In this document: piece after piece, positions 8,878 through 18,600 of the stretch | How positions within the stretch are numbered: the first letter of the stretch is position 1 | Layout of the letters: each line of letters begins with the position of its first letter | Assembly: GCA_026397725.1 (NCBI GenBank) | Contig: JAPLUI010000261.1 | Coordinates: 1-64,000 of the forward strand | Length of the DNA stretch: 64,000 bases | Source: Verrucomicrobiota bacterium | GTDB lineage: Bacteria; Verrucomicrobiota; Verrucomicrobiia; Verrucomicrobiales; Akkermansiaceae | Direction of reading: 5' to 3' | Position numbers and translations under genes: made by a program | Notes under the pieces: model-generated | What the model saw: the letters and a program-made list of their open reading frames with translations, nothing else | Told to the model about the DNA's origin: nothing | Database searches by the model: none

Positions 8878-9557
8878 ATGCCTGCCACCGCCATCGCCCG
8901 TCATCGGGCCCTGATCCTTGTTGGCTCCATCGCCGCCGCGCGCGCCCTCGTTGCTTCCGCTGCGCCTGCCGCCACGCGGACCAAGGCAAACAACTCCACC
9001 GCCCTCAATCTCGCCGGGAGTTGGGACACCTTGCCCGGCCCTGCCGACATCGCGCAGACTGCCGGGACGGCGGGCACTTTGGCCAACGTGAGCAACCCGA
9101 CGGCCAACGATTCCTGCGGGGCGGCGGCCACCCTCACCGGGGCCATCACCGCCAACACCCTGCGTTTCACCGGTGGCGGCGCCAGCCTCGCCAACGTCGG
9201 CTTTGGCACCACCCTCAACGGCCTGATGCAGGCGGGAGCGGGCGATCTAACGATTTCTGGCGCCGGCAACCTGGTCATCGGTGCGAACCGGGAACTGGTG
9301 CTCACCGCGAACGCCCAGGCCACCACCATTGCGAGTCCCATCGTCAACCACAGCGCCGGCGCATCGGCCCTGACTTATGGCGGGAGCGGCAACCTCACGC
9401 TCACCGCCGTGAGCACCGCCGCATCCGGCATTCCACCCGGACCTTTCATGGAGCGAGGATGGCTAAGCGTCCCGCCTCAAGGGTTGCAGGTGGGTGTTGG
9501 TGCCTGCCTGCCGTCATCATCAACTTCAGCCCTCACGGATTCTAACCAGTACCCACC
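8878..9557 (+). pseudogene. Truncated autotransporter-associated beta-strand repeat protein
   Basis: The ATG at 8878 opens a signal-peptide-like N-terminus (basic residues then an Ala/Leu-rich stretch ending SAAPAA). This is followed by the typical opening of Verrucomicrobiota autotransporter-associated beta-strand proteins (ALNLAGSWDTLPGPADIAQ, then TLRFTGGGASL and repeated LTISGAGNLVIG strands). Resemblance ends near base 9430, after two or three repeats. The frame then runs on as non-repetitive sequence into the next gene. Intact members are usually 600 to several thousand residues with a C-terminal barrel or PEP-CTERM anchor. This copy has neither and is probably non-functional. Confidence 0.55.
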
Positions 9558-11231
9558 ATGTCAGCACCCCATTCCATCCAAGTCACGCTGCCCGATGGGC
9601 AGACGCAGGTATGCGGCCCTCAAACCACGGTGGCGGAGCTGCTGCCCGCCCGCACGGCGGCCAACGGGCTGCCCTATCTGGCCGCGTTGGTGAACCATGA
9701 CATTTGCTCGCTATCCTTTCCGCTGCAGGTCAATAGCACGGTGGAATTCCTGACCTTTGCGGACACTCATGGCAACCATGTCTATCGTCGCTCGCTATCG
9801 TTTCTGATTGCCAAGGCGGTGCGGGATTTGTTTCCGGAGGGCGAGTTTGCGGTGGAGCATGCGATCGGGAATGGCTACTACTGCACGTTTTCCTCAGGTG
9901 GCACCAGCGGCCTGAGCGAAGCGATGCTCAGGCAAATCGAGGACCACTTGCACGAGATGGTTCGCCGCGACATTCCGCTGGTACGGCGGAAGATCGGCTT
10001 TGTGGAAGCCTGCCAGATGCTGGAAACCTCGCGCCAGACGGACAAACTCAATCTGCTGCGCTACCGCAATCCGCCGCGCATCGTGATGTTTTTTTGCGAG
10101 GATTTCAGCGACCTCGGGTACGGGGTGTTGACGCCATCCACCGGGGTGCTCAATCACTTCAAGGTACTGCCATACGCGCAGGGTCTGGTGTTGTTGTTTC
10201 CGGAGTGGATCGATGGCGAGGTGAAGTTCACCCAGTTTTTCAAGCAGCCCCATCTGCAGCGGGTGTTTGAGGAACACAAGCAGTGGGGCCGCAATCTCGG
10301 GATCACCAGCATCGCCGATCTGAACCAAACCGTGGCGGAACAACGCCTCGCCCCGGTGATTCATCTGTGCGAGGTCCTGCATGAAAAAAAACTCGGACAG
10401 ATCGCCGATCAGATTGCCAATGCCCGGACGCGGCCCCGGTTTGTGCTCATTGCGGGGCCGTCGTCGTCGGGCAAGACCACCTTTTCCAAGCGTCTGGAGA
10501 TTCATCTGCGGGTCAATGGCCTGATGGCCGTGCGCCTGGAGGTGGACAACTATTTCAAGAACCGCGAGCACACGCCCAGTGATGCCAATGGCAAGCACGA
10601 CTTCGAGCACCTCGAGGCCGTGGATTTGGATCTGTTCAACGCCCATCTGCTAGCCTTGGAGGCCGGCCAGGAAGTGGCGATCCCGACCTTCAACTTCCAG
10701 CAAGGGCTCAAGGAGTTCCGCGGCAACCGGCTCAAGCTGGAAGAAGGACAGATCGTGATCCTGGAAGGCATTCACTGTCTCAACCCGCACCTGACCCGGC
10801 ATGTGGATGATGCGCACAAGTTCAAGATCTATCTCAGCGCGCTCACCCAGCTCACGCTGGATAACAACAACCGGATTTCGACCACGGACTTGCGCTTGTT
10901 GCGGCGGATGGTGCGGGACCACCGCACGCGCGGCAGCTCGGCATTGAAATCCCTGCAAATGTGGCGCTCCGTCCGCCACGGCGAGCAGCAGTGGATCTTT
11001 CCCTATCAAAAGGAGGCCGACGCGGCCTTCAACTCCGCACTGGACTACGAGCCCGCCGTCCTCAAGACCTACGTGCGCCCGCTGCTCTCGGAGGTGAAGC
11101 CATCCGCGCCGGAATATGCCGACGCCCGCCGGTTGCTAGGTTTCCTGGAGTTGGTCAACTCCGCCTCCGCCGAGGACGTGCCGCCGACCTCCCTGCTCCG
11201 CGAGTTCATCGGCGGCAGCGCGTTTGAGTAG
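9558..11231 (+). CDS. Nucleoside kinase (uridine kinase/PRK-like) with N-terminal TGS domain
   Basis: 557-aa cytoplasmic kinase. Residues 5-65 form a TGS-like (threonyl-tRNA synthetase N-terminal) domain with VTLPDGQ. About 70-270 resembles the ThrRS second additional domain. A P-loop NTP-binding kinase domain starts with AGPSSSGKTTFSKRL at about residue 300. The substrate-binding EVDNYFKNREHTP and EGIHCLNP follow, both typical of uridine kinase/phosphoribulokinase-family enzymes. Proteins with this architecture are annotated as nucleoside kinases and presumably phosphorylate uridine/cytidine. It is single and convergent with the MoxR operon. Length and all core motifs look complete. Confidence 0.85.
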   Translation: MSAPHSIQVTLPDGQTQVCGPQTTVAELLPARTAANGLPYLAALVNHDICSLSFPLQVNSTVEFLTFADTHGNHVYRRSLSFLIAKAVRDLFPEGEFAVEHAIGNGYYCTFSSGGTSGLSEAMLRQIEDHLHEMVRRDIPLVRRKIGFVEACQMLETSRQTDKLNLLRYRNPPRIVMFFCEDFSDLGYGVLTPSTGVLNHFKVLPYAQGLVLLFPEWIDGEVKFTQFFKQPHLQRVFEEHKQWGRNLGITSIADLNQTVAEQRLAPVIHLCEVLHEKKLGQIADQIANARTRPRFVLIAGPSSSGKTTFSKRLEIHLRVNGLMAVRLEVDNYFKNREHTPSDANGKHDFEHLEAVDLDLFNAHLLALEAGQEVAIPTFNFQQGLKEFRGNRLKLEEGQIVILEGIHCLNPHLTRHVDDAHKFKIYLSALTQLTLDNNNRISTTDLRLLRRMVRDHRTRGSSALKSLQMWRSVRHGEQQWIFPYQKEADAAFNSALDYEPAVLKTYVRPLLSEVKPSAPEYADARRLLGFLELVNSASAEDVPPTSLLREFIGGSAFE

Positions 11232-11357
11232 GGTGCGGACCCATCGCCAGCCCTCGAGGTGCGACCAGGCTAACAGCATCCTGACCTCGTATGACAATCG
11301 GATATGACCCTGGGAGGCTGCCGGCATGTTACGAGGCGTGGGACCAGCCGGACCAGG

Positions 11358-12851
11358 TCACCGCGCATGCTGATAGTCCTGTTCACCAGGTTCCTGGACT
11401 TCCTTGAGGACCTTGGCGATGAGGTCATCGACGTCGATGCCTGCGGAGTCGGCGGCGAAGTTGGTGAACATGCGGTGCCGCAGGACCGGGAAGGCGGCCA
11501 GGCGCACGTCGTTGCAGTTGACCACCAGGCTGCCGCGCATGATGGCACCGGCCTTGGCGGCGAGCAACAGGTATTGGGTCGCCCGCGGGCCCGCGCCGCA
11601 GTGGACCCATTGGCTGACCGCCGCAGGAGCCCGCGGGTCGGCGGGGCGGGTGGCACGGGCCAGGCGGGTGGCGTATTTCACCACATGCGGCGATACCGGC
11701 AGCCGCCGGACCAGTTTTTGGAGCTGCAGGATTTCGGTGCCGCTCATGCGTTTTTGCAGTTCGACGGTGCGATCCGAGGTGGTGCATTCGGCGATTTTCT
11801 CCTCCTCGGCTTCGCTCGGGTAATTGACGCGCAGGCTGAACATGAAGCGGTCGAGCTGGGCCTCGGGCAGTGGATAGGTGCCCTCCTGTTCGAGCGGGTT
11901 CTGGGTGGCGAGCACGAAGAAGGGCGGGGCCAGCGGATAGGTTTCGCCGGCGGCGGTGACGTGGGATTCCTGCATCGCTTCCAACAAGGCGGCCTGGGTT
12001 TTGGGCGGCGTGCGGTTGATCTCGTCGGCGAGCAGAATGTTAGTGAAGACCGGGCCGCGGATGAAACGATAGTTTTTGCGGCCGCTGGCCTCGTCCACTT
12101 CCAGCACCTCGGTGCCGGTGATGTCGGTGGGCATCAGGTCGGGAGTGAACTGGATGCGGCGGAAGCGCAGGTCGAGCACCTCGGCGAGGGTGCGGATCAT
12201 CAGGGTTTTGGCCAGGCCCGGCAGGCCGATCATCAAGACGTGGCCGCGCGACATGAGCGCCAGCATGAGGCTGTGCAGAATCTCCTGCTGGCCGACGATG
12301 GCTTTGCCGATCTCGGCCACCACGCCCTCCAGCCGGGGGACGAGGATGCGCAGTTGGGCGGCGGTTTCCCCGGCGGCATCCGCCGGGGCAGCCCCGCGGT
12401 TAGAAGTGGTCCGGGCCGGCAGCCCGGAATCCGGAGTTGCGGGCAGGAGGCCCGCGCCATCGTCAAGGATCACGGTGGGCGCGGCGGATCTGCGCGGGGC
12501 GGGCTCCGGGTCGCTTGGCGGTGGGGTCACCGGGTCGGACCCGTCGGCGGCATCGTCCTCGAAGACCAGCACCTCGCCGGCGATCCTGATCTTGTCGCCG
12601 GGGCGCAAGAGCCGCGGCCACTCGATCCGCTCGCCGTTGACGTAGGTTCCGTTCATGCTGCCGAGATCGCGCACCGACCAGACGCCGTCGTCCTCGGTCA
12701 ACTCGGCATGGTGGCGCGACGCGCCGATTTCCGGCGAGAGCACGACGCGGTTGTCGTCGGAGCGACCGATGGTGAGCGGCGGGACGGCGAGCGGGATCCG
12801 GGTGTCCTGGAATTTGCCGGTGGTGACTCTCAACCGTTTAGGGGTGTCCAT
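11358..12851 (-). CDS. FHA-domain MoxR-family AAA+ ATPase
   Basis: 497 aa. The N-terminal forkhead-associated domain (about 18-95) carries GRSDDN, SRHHAEL and NGTYVNG, the phosphothreonine-binding signature. A Pro-rich linker follows. A MoxR-type AAA+ module then has Walker A GLPGLAKT (about 207), Walker B LLADEINR (about 273), the sensor segment FVLATQNPLEQEG and an arginine-finger region near EAQLDRFMFSL. MoxR ATPases act as chaperones that mature or insert cofactors into partner, often VWA-domain, proteins. This is the last gene of a five-gene operon. It starts 22 bp after the previous stop, across an AT-rich spacer. No DUF58 or VWA partner is present locally, so the client is probably among the upstream membrane or TPR proteins (inference). 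Confidence 0.85.
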   Translation of the reverse strand: MDTPKRLRVTTGKFQDTRIPLAVPPLTIGRSDDNRVVLSPEIGASRHHAELTEDDGVWSVRDLGSMNGTYVNGERIEWPRLLRPGDKIRIAGEVLVFEDDAADGSDPVTPPPSDPEPAPRRSAAPTVILDDGAGLLPATPDSGLPARTTSNRGAAPADAAGETAAQLRILVPRLEGVVAEIGKAIVGQQEILHSLMLALMSRGHVLMIGLPGLAKTLMIRTLAEVLDLRFRRIQFTPDLMPTDITGTEVLEVDEASGRKNYRFIRGPVFTNILLADEINRTPPKTQAALLEAMQESHVTAAGETYPLAPPFFVLATQNPLEQEGTYPLPEAQLDRFMFSLRVNYPSEAEEEKIAECTTSDRTVELQKRMSGTEILQLQKLVRRLPVSPHVVKYATRLARATRPADPRAPAAVSQWVHCGAGPRATQYLLLAAKAGAIMRGSLVVNCNDVRLAAFPVLRHRMFTNFAADSAGIDVDDLIAKVLKEVQEPGEQDYQHAR

Positions 12852-12879
12852 ACATATATATAGTTATGTGATGTTATGT
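12852..12879 (-). promoter_or_regulatory. AT-rich spacer upstream of FHA-MoxR, possible internal promoter
   Basis: A 28-bp AT-rich island with two imperfect ACATAAC direct repeats and TATATATA, in otherwise very GC-rich DNA. The TATATAT could be a -10 element, but no -35 was identified. Confidence 0.25.
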
Positions 12880-13560
12880 TTGCGATAGATCGAGGGTGCC
12901 CAGGTCGCGCGGGGTGGTGGCCACGCGCAAGCCGCCGAGGGCGGGGAGGTGGCGGTGGGTGAAGAACGGGAGGCCTGGTTGGCGCGGGGTTTCCATCCGA
13001 TAGAGATGGCGGGTGCGGACCATTTGCCATTCGTCGGCGGCCTCGCGCAGTTCGATGATTTCCAGGCGGCGCAGGCCGGCGTTGAGATCCTCGCCCGAGC
13101 CGCGCAGGATCTGCCCGTCGCGGATGCGCTCGACGAAGACCAGCGCGACCCCGTCGGCGAGTCCGGTCCGGTGACAGACGTGCCGGTTGAAGAAGGAATC
13201 CGCCTTGGTCACGCCCGCCTCGAGATGCTTGGCGCGGTCGGCGGGCAAGGCCGGCTTGGCCCCGAGGCCGAGGCCTTCCAGCACGCGGTTATCCTTGGTG
13301 ACCAGCACCAGATCGAAACGGCCCACCGGCAGGTTGGAGAACCGGAATCCCGCACCATCCGCCGCGAGCGTGGCGAGATAGACGCGGGTGCGGTCGCGCT
13401 CGACGGCGAGCGCATGGGTCAGCACCGCGCCGGTGACCTTGGCGGTGATGACGCCGGTGTCGGTGGTTAGAGGAGTGGTATGGATGCGGCCGGGGCCATC
13501 GGCCCGGGCGAAGGGGGCGCAGGCTGCAACGATTGCGAAGATCAGGGTTTTGCGGTCCAT
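12874..13560 (-). CDS. Small secreted protein of the MoxR operon
   Basis: 228 aa from the ATG at 13560. The longer ORF start lacks sense, whereas this one gives a clean signal peptide: MDRK, a hydrophobic core, and cleavage after FARA. The mature protein begins with a beta-rich domain (ITAKVTGAVLTHALAVERD ... FSNLPVGRFDLVLVTKD) that looks like a carboxypeptidase-regulatory/Ig-like fold. A less structured Arg-rich C-terminus follows. No enzyme motif is recognisable. It overlaps the upstream PA14/TPR gene by 19 nt and precedes FHA-MoxR, so it is co-expressed with both. Confidence 0.55.
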   Translation of the reverse strand: MDRKTLIFAIVAACAPFARADGPGRIHTTPLTTDTGVITAKVTGAVLTHALAVERDRTRVYLATLAADGAGFRFSNLPVGRFDLVLVTKDNRVLEGLGLGAKPALPADRAKHLEAGVTKADSFFNRHVCHRTGLADGVALVFVERIRDGQILRGSGEDLNAGLRRLEIIELREAADEWQMVRTRHLYRMETPRQPGLPFFTHRHLPALGGLRVATTPRDLGTLDLSQT

Positions 13561-15623
13561 AGTTTTGCGGCTTCGGCACGTTCGTGTTTCGGATAGTCCT
13601 TGACCAGTGAATTCCATATCTTGCGGGCCTCGTCCTTGCGGCCAAGTTCAAAGAGCGTGCGTCCCTGCCAGAAGCGCACGTCGATTTCCTCGGGCGAGCC
13701 GGGCCGCACCTTGAGGCAGGTCTCCAAGTCCTGCAAGGCGCGCTGGTAATCTTCCGCCAGAAACAAGACGCGTGCCCGCCAGAGCAACTGGTCGCCCCCG
13801 AGCTTGGCCGCCGGGCGTTGGCGTTCCCACTCGTCGAGTTTGGCGCGGGCCTCCTCGAGGTGCCTGCCGTTGATCAGTTCCTCGATGGCCAGCGAGTGCG
13901 TGCGGTCGATCACCGGGGCCTTGCGTTCCGCCGCCTCGCGGTCGGGTACGGCCTCGTTGAAACAACGGGCCGCCTCGTCGAGCCGCCCGGTTAGAAGATG
14001 ATAGTCGCCCAAGCGGATCACCGCCGTGGCGGCGAGCGTTTTGTCGCCGCTCTTGCGCAGGCGAGCGGCCAAGGCGAGCACCAGTGGGTCCTTGAGATCG
14101 AACACCCGCAGGTCGAGTTCCAGCAACTCCGCCGTCCGACCCATGGCGTTGCGGGCGGGTTTGGCGAGCCCGCTGAGTCTATCAAGAGCGGCCTGCGGGT
14201 CGCGCCTCGCGGTTTCGCGGATTGCCATTGCCATGGCGGCTGGCCACGGGGCGGCCCCCGGTTTGGCCACTGCCAGCCAGGCCTCGGCCCATCGCGCGGC
14301 GGCCGCCGCCTGCAGGAACGCGCTGGCCAGGACGAAGCCCGCCCGGCGTGCCGCTTCGGGCAAGGCGGTGGGGTCTTCCATTTCCAACAACTCAAGGAAC
14401 GCCTGCAACTGGCGTTCGTCGTTGACGCTGGCCGCCTCCAGGTTGCGCGGAATCACCAGCACGCGCCGGCCCTCGATGAGGCGCGTGCCGTTGCGCAAGC
14501 GCAGCGTCACTTGCACCGGGTCGGTGCCCAGCCACAAGCGGAGCAGGTCGGGCCCCTGGTCGAGATGGCCGTCCGGCCACAGCCACTCGATCTGCCAACC
14601 CGCGCCGGGGTTGGTGATCGCGCCCGTCACTCTAACATACCACTCGCCGCCATAGCCGAGGTAGCGCTCGGCCACCAGGGTGGCGAGTGGCACCGGCGAG
14701 CCGTCGTGAGCCTCGATGCTCCCGGCCGTGACCTTGCCCGGATGCACCCATGCTTCCGGCGGCACGGTGCCGAGTTTGCCGGCTTGCTCCCAGCCGAGCA
14801 CCATCGCGGCCGGCGGCTCGCCGGCGGCATGGAAGTACTCGATCTTCACCAGGCCCGCCGGCACGCGGACTGCGGTGACGGGCACTTTCTCGGGAGCGAG
14901 TGGCGGCGGATTGTTTTCCGACCACTTGAGCGCCGGGCGGCCGTCGATCATCACATAGGAAACATCGTCGGAAAGCGTGTAGAAGCGCAGGGTTCCGCCC
15001 TCCCCGGTTTGCAACAGGCCGGTGTAGCGGCTGAGAAAATGGTCAGACCCGCCGAAGGGATTCTCACCGTGGAAAACCAGCGGCACAAAGCCGGCTCCAT
15101 CGACCATGCGGGATTGCTTCCATGCCTCCTGCCAGCCGCCGAAGGTGGCCACGTTCGCGCCGGGCGGCAGCCGCCGCGTTTCCAGCAACAGGCTCCGCTT
15201 GGCCGACCACGAGCGCAGCCGCCGCTGGGTGTTGCCGCCGAAGTAGAGGGTCGCCGCCGCGCCATCCCCGGGCAATTCCTCCGCCAGCACCAACAGCGAA
15301 CGCCCCGCCCCGCGCCAGACCGGGTCGAGCGCAAGCTCCTTGCGGTCCGGCCCTAACAAAACGACATCGCGCATGTCGGCGCGGCCGGCCCCGAAATCCG
15401 GCACGCGGATTTCCCAGCCCGCCGCGGGCGCTCCGGGCGCGTCGCCGGCCTGCAGGGCCACCCGATAAGGTGCAGAGGCCACCGCCCATGCCGCCTCCTT
15501 GTCCTTGGGCGCGGCGAGTGCCGCCGTGGCACCTAACAACATGATGGCACCGCCGATCCGACAGGTCCGACCCGTCCGACCCGTCTGACCCGGCCGACCC
15601 GTCTGAGAGTTCTTCCGGATCAT
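13542..15623 (-). CDS. Secreted PA14-like and TPR-repeat protein
   Basis: 693 aa. The N-terminus is an Arg/Thr/Gly-rich stretch encoded by a 9-bp tandem repeat, then a hydrophobic core and AxA-type cleavage near residue 38. Residues about 150-290 resemble a PA14 beta-barrel (FHGENPFGGSDHFLSRYTGLL, then VRVPAGLVKIEYFHAAGE with GW). The C-terminal ~200 residues contain at least three TPR-like helical pairs (for example LGDYHLLTGRLDEAARCFNEA and LFLAEDYQRALQDLETCL). It overlaps the upstream gene by 4 nt and the downstream gene by 19 nt. Probably a periplasmic scaffold of the MoxR operon. Function unknown. Confidence 0.6.
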   Translation of the reverse strand: MIRKNSQTGRPGQTGRTGRTCRIGGAIMLLGATAALAAPKDKEAAWAVASAPYRVALQAGDAPGAPAAGWEIRVPDFGAGRADMRDVVLLGPDRKELALDPVWRGAGRSLLVLAEELPGDGAAATLYFGGNTQRRLRSWSAKRSLLLETRRLPPGANVATFGGWQEAWKQSRMVDGAGFVPLVFHGENPFGGSDHFLSRYTGLLQTGEGGTLRFYTLSDDVSYVMIDGRPALKWSENNPPPLAPEKVPVTAVRVPAGLVKIEYFHAAGEPPAAMVLGWEQAGKLGTVPPEAWVHPGKVTAGSIEAHDGSPVPLATLVAERYLGYGGEWYVRVTGAITNPGAGWQIEWLWPDGHLDQGPDLLRLWLGTDPVQVTLRLRNGTRLIEGRRVLVIPRNLEAASVNDERQLQAFLELLEMEDPTALPEAARRAGFVLASAFLQAAAAARWAEAWLAVAKPGAAPWPAAMAMAIRETARRDPQAALDRLSGLAKPARNAMGRTAELLELDLRVFDLKDPLVLALAARLRKSGDKTLAATAVIRLGDYHLLTGRLDEAARCFNEAVPDREAAERKAPVIDRTHSLAIEELINGRHLEEARAKLDEWERQRPAAKLGGDQLLWRARVLFLAEDYQRALQDLETCLKVRPGSPEEIDVRFWQGRTLFELGRKDEARKIWNSLVKDYPKHERAEAAKLWTAKP
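15554..15607 (-). repeat. 9-bp tandem repeat in the N-terminus of the PA14/TPR gene
   Basis: Six imperfect 9-bp units of the CGTCCGACC type, in frame, encoding repeated Thr-Gly-Arg triplets ahead of the signal-peptide core. Because the unit is a multiple of three, copy-number change would lengthen or shorten the basic n-region without a frameshift. Confidence 0.7.
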
Positions 15624-18600
15624 GGGGAATCGAGGGAGCGGAAATAATCGTCAACCGGTTGTTGGTAGCCGGCGGGCACGGCGACGTCGGCACCGCCGGG
15701 CAGGCGTTTTTCGCCGACGAAGCGGCTGCCGGCGCCGCCTAACACTTTCACGGCGTCGGCGGTGGTGCCTTCGCCGAGTTGGCGGAGGCTGGCCACGATG
15801 CGGCGGTGCAGGGCCTCGTAGTCGGCGAGGCGGCCGCTCTTGAGGGCCTCGCGGGATTCGTCCATCAGTTTGGCCACTTCCGGCAGCGTGCCGGTGCGCA
15901 GATAGAACAAGCGGGCGGTGGCATAACTCTTGGCCGTCTGTTGGGCTAGCAGCGCTTGCTCGGCGGCCAGCGCGTTGTTGAGGATCTGGTCGGGCGAGTT
16001 GAGCGTGCGCAACGGCGCTTCGCCGGTCATGCCTGCGCGTTGGCTGGCGCCGCCGGCCTTGCCGCCGCCGGTTGCCTTGGCGTCGGCGGGCGGGCCGTTG
16101 TCCTGCACCTGGCCTTTCTGGAGCGGGTCGTTGGTGCGCCTGGCATCGGTCGCACCGCCCTCTAACTTATCGGCGCGCTGGTTGACCATTTCGCCGCTCG
16201 ACATCCCTTCGCGGCCGCCGCTGGAGCGGCCGGTCTGCTCGTTTTTGTTAGGCGGGGTGTTGCCGCTCTTGCCCTGGGCGTTGAAGCCCGGCATCGGACC
16301 GTCGGCCACTTCCCAGCCGTTGGCCGGGTTGACGGCGAAGGCGTTGTTAGATGCGGCGTCCTGGACCTGTTCGGCGAGCCCTTCCTGGGCCTTGAGCAGC
16401 TCGCCGACGAGGTCGGTGAACGAATCCGGCAGCGGCAGGTTGGGAATCTCGGGCATCTCGGTGAGGTCGAAGTTTTCCATCAGCCACTTGGTGGTTTCGT
16501 TTTTATCGGGCAGCCACATTTCCATGTCTGCGGCGGTTTTGGCGGCCTTTTCGAGGTCCTCCAACAGGCTTTCCTCCTTTTGGACGGCGATTTCGGACGG
16601 CTTCAACTCGCCGGCGGCCGCCTGGGCGGTGTCCTGTTGGATCACGTCCTCATAGATCTTGGTCAGTTCCTCGCGCAGTTCGTTCATCGGCCGCAGATCG
16701 GGAAACGCGTGGGCATCGGTGAGCATTTGTTCGATCAACTTCGCGAGTGCATCTTTCTTCGCTGCGAGTTCGCTGGCCACCGCCACGTCCTCGGGGCTTA
16801 GCTCGTCTTTGGACGCGAGATCCTTGCTTTTCTCGACGACCGCGTGCTGTTGTTCCACCAGGGCCTCGAGTTTTTCGCGGATATCGGCGGCGGCCTCTTT
16901 GAGTGAGTTTGCCTTGTCGCCCGCAGTGGTGTGCTGCGAAGTGTTCAACAACTCGAGCACCCGGGCGAGGTCAACCAACACCTGCTTGCAGAGGGCTGCG
17001 GCTGCGGGAAAATGCTCGCCTTCGATTTGTTCCGCGCTGCGGATCATTTGTTCATATATCTTGGTCTCGCCCATCAGGGCGGCGGCCTTATCCAACATCT
17101 TACGGAAGCCGGCGTCGCCGAGCGAGGCGTTGAGCGCGCCATCGGCCAAGGCCTGCCGCACCGTCCGCGACTCCTCGGCTGCCGCGTCCTGGTCGCCGGC
17201 CATGGCTGCGCCCTCACCCGGCACCGCGTGCAAAGTCCGTGCGTGCAGGGCCTGCTGCCGCTTGAACAGGGCCTCCACCCGGCCTATCAGGTCGCGCACG
17301 GCCGCGCCGGCGGCCTCGTCGTGGAGGTCTGCGGGCAGGCCTTTCAAGCGGGCCAGGATCGCCGCCTCCAGTGCTTCGCCGGTGGCGAGGGCGTTCCGGC
17401 GGGTCCCGTCCTTGGTGGCCAGGGCCTCCCGCAGGGCCAGCACCGCCTGCGGCAATTCCTTGGCGAGCAGGCGGCCGAGCACCTCGCGCCAGCCCGCCGC
17501 GCCGGTTGGGGTGCCCGCCACCAACTGGCTCGCCGCCTGTTCGATTCGCCACTGGCGTTCAGCCACGGCCGCGACCTCACCCTGAGCGGCGGCCTGGGGG
17601 GCGTGCAACAGCGTGCGGGTGGCATCCAGGTTGGTTTGTTGGAGCCGCAGCAGATCCTCCAGACTGCCTAACACCTCACCCTGGCGGTTCGCGCTGGCCC
17701 GCTGCAATTCATCCGGCGTGACGATGCGCACCACCAGCATGCGCGACACGGTGCGTCCGGGGCCGGTGACGTCATTGGCATCGCGGGCGACCACGCAGAA
17801 CCACGCTTCGCATTCCTCCTTGGCGACCCACCGCGACAACTGGATGTCCACGGTCTGCTTGAACGACGACACGCCCGGTTGCCAACTTTGGAGCACGCGG
17901 CCAGCGGGTTGTTCCGGGGTTCCGCGACAGACCGCCACCTCGGCGAGCCCGTAATCGTCGCTGGCCTCGAAGGACAGGCGCAGCGAGGCCTGCCGGGTGA
18001 GCAGCACTTCCTCCTCGCCCGTCGGTTGGATCAAGCGGACGCGCGGGGCCTCGTCGGCCTTGAGGTTGAACGTGACGCGCCCTTGATCGGATAGCCCGGC
18101 CAGGTCCGTCCAACGGGTGGACCACACACGATTGACGGTCAGCCGCCCGCTGAGTTGCCAGGCCTCCGGCTGGCCAGTCGCGCGGGTCTTGGCCTCGCCC
18201 CGGTCAACTAACAGTTCCTTCACACCGCGATCAAAGGTCCAGTCCAGGGTCACCCCGGACCCTGCCGGAATGGCGGGCCACGGGGTGCCGTCGGGCACGC
18301 GGACGGGTTGCAGTTTGGTGTAGGCCGGCGGCATGAAGGCAAGCTGGCGGGCCACCACTTTGGCCGGCAGTTGCACCTTGATGCGCCGCTCGAAGGAGCG
18401 TGCATCGCCGGCTTCGAACCAATAGCGCCCGCCTTCCGTCCATCTGAGTTCGAGCGACCATGCCATCGCCTCGGCCGCCCGTTTCGCGGCGTGGCGTGCG
18501 ACGCTGCCATCGTCCTTGACCACCACCAGCCAGACCTCGGCGGGTGCGACGCCGTCCAAGGTCACCCGCATCGGCAGCACGGTGCCGCAGGTGACCACCC

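Noticed and set aside
11304..12863. 519-codon plus-strand ORF opposite FHA-MoxR
   Set aside because: Antisense shadow; the minus-strand frame has complete FHA and AAA+ motifs.
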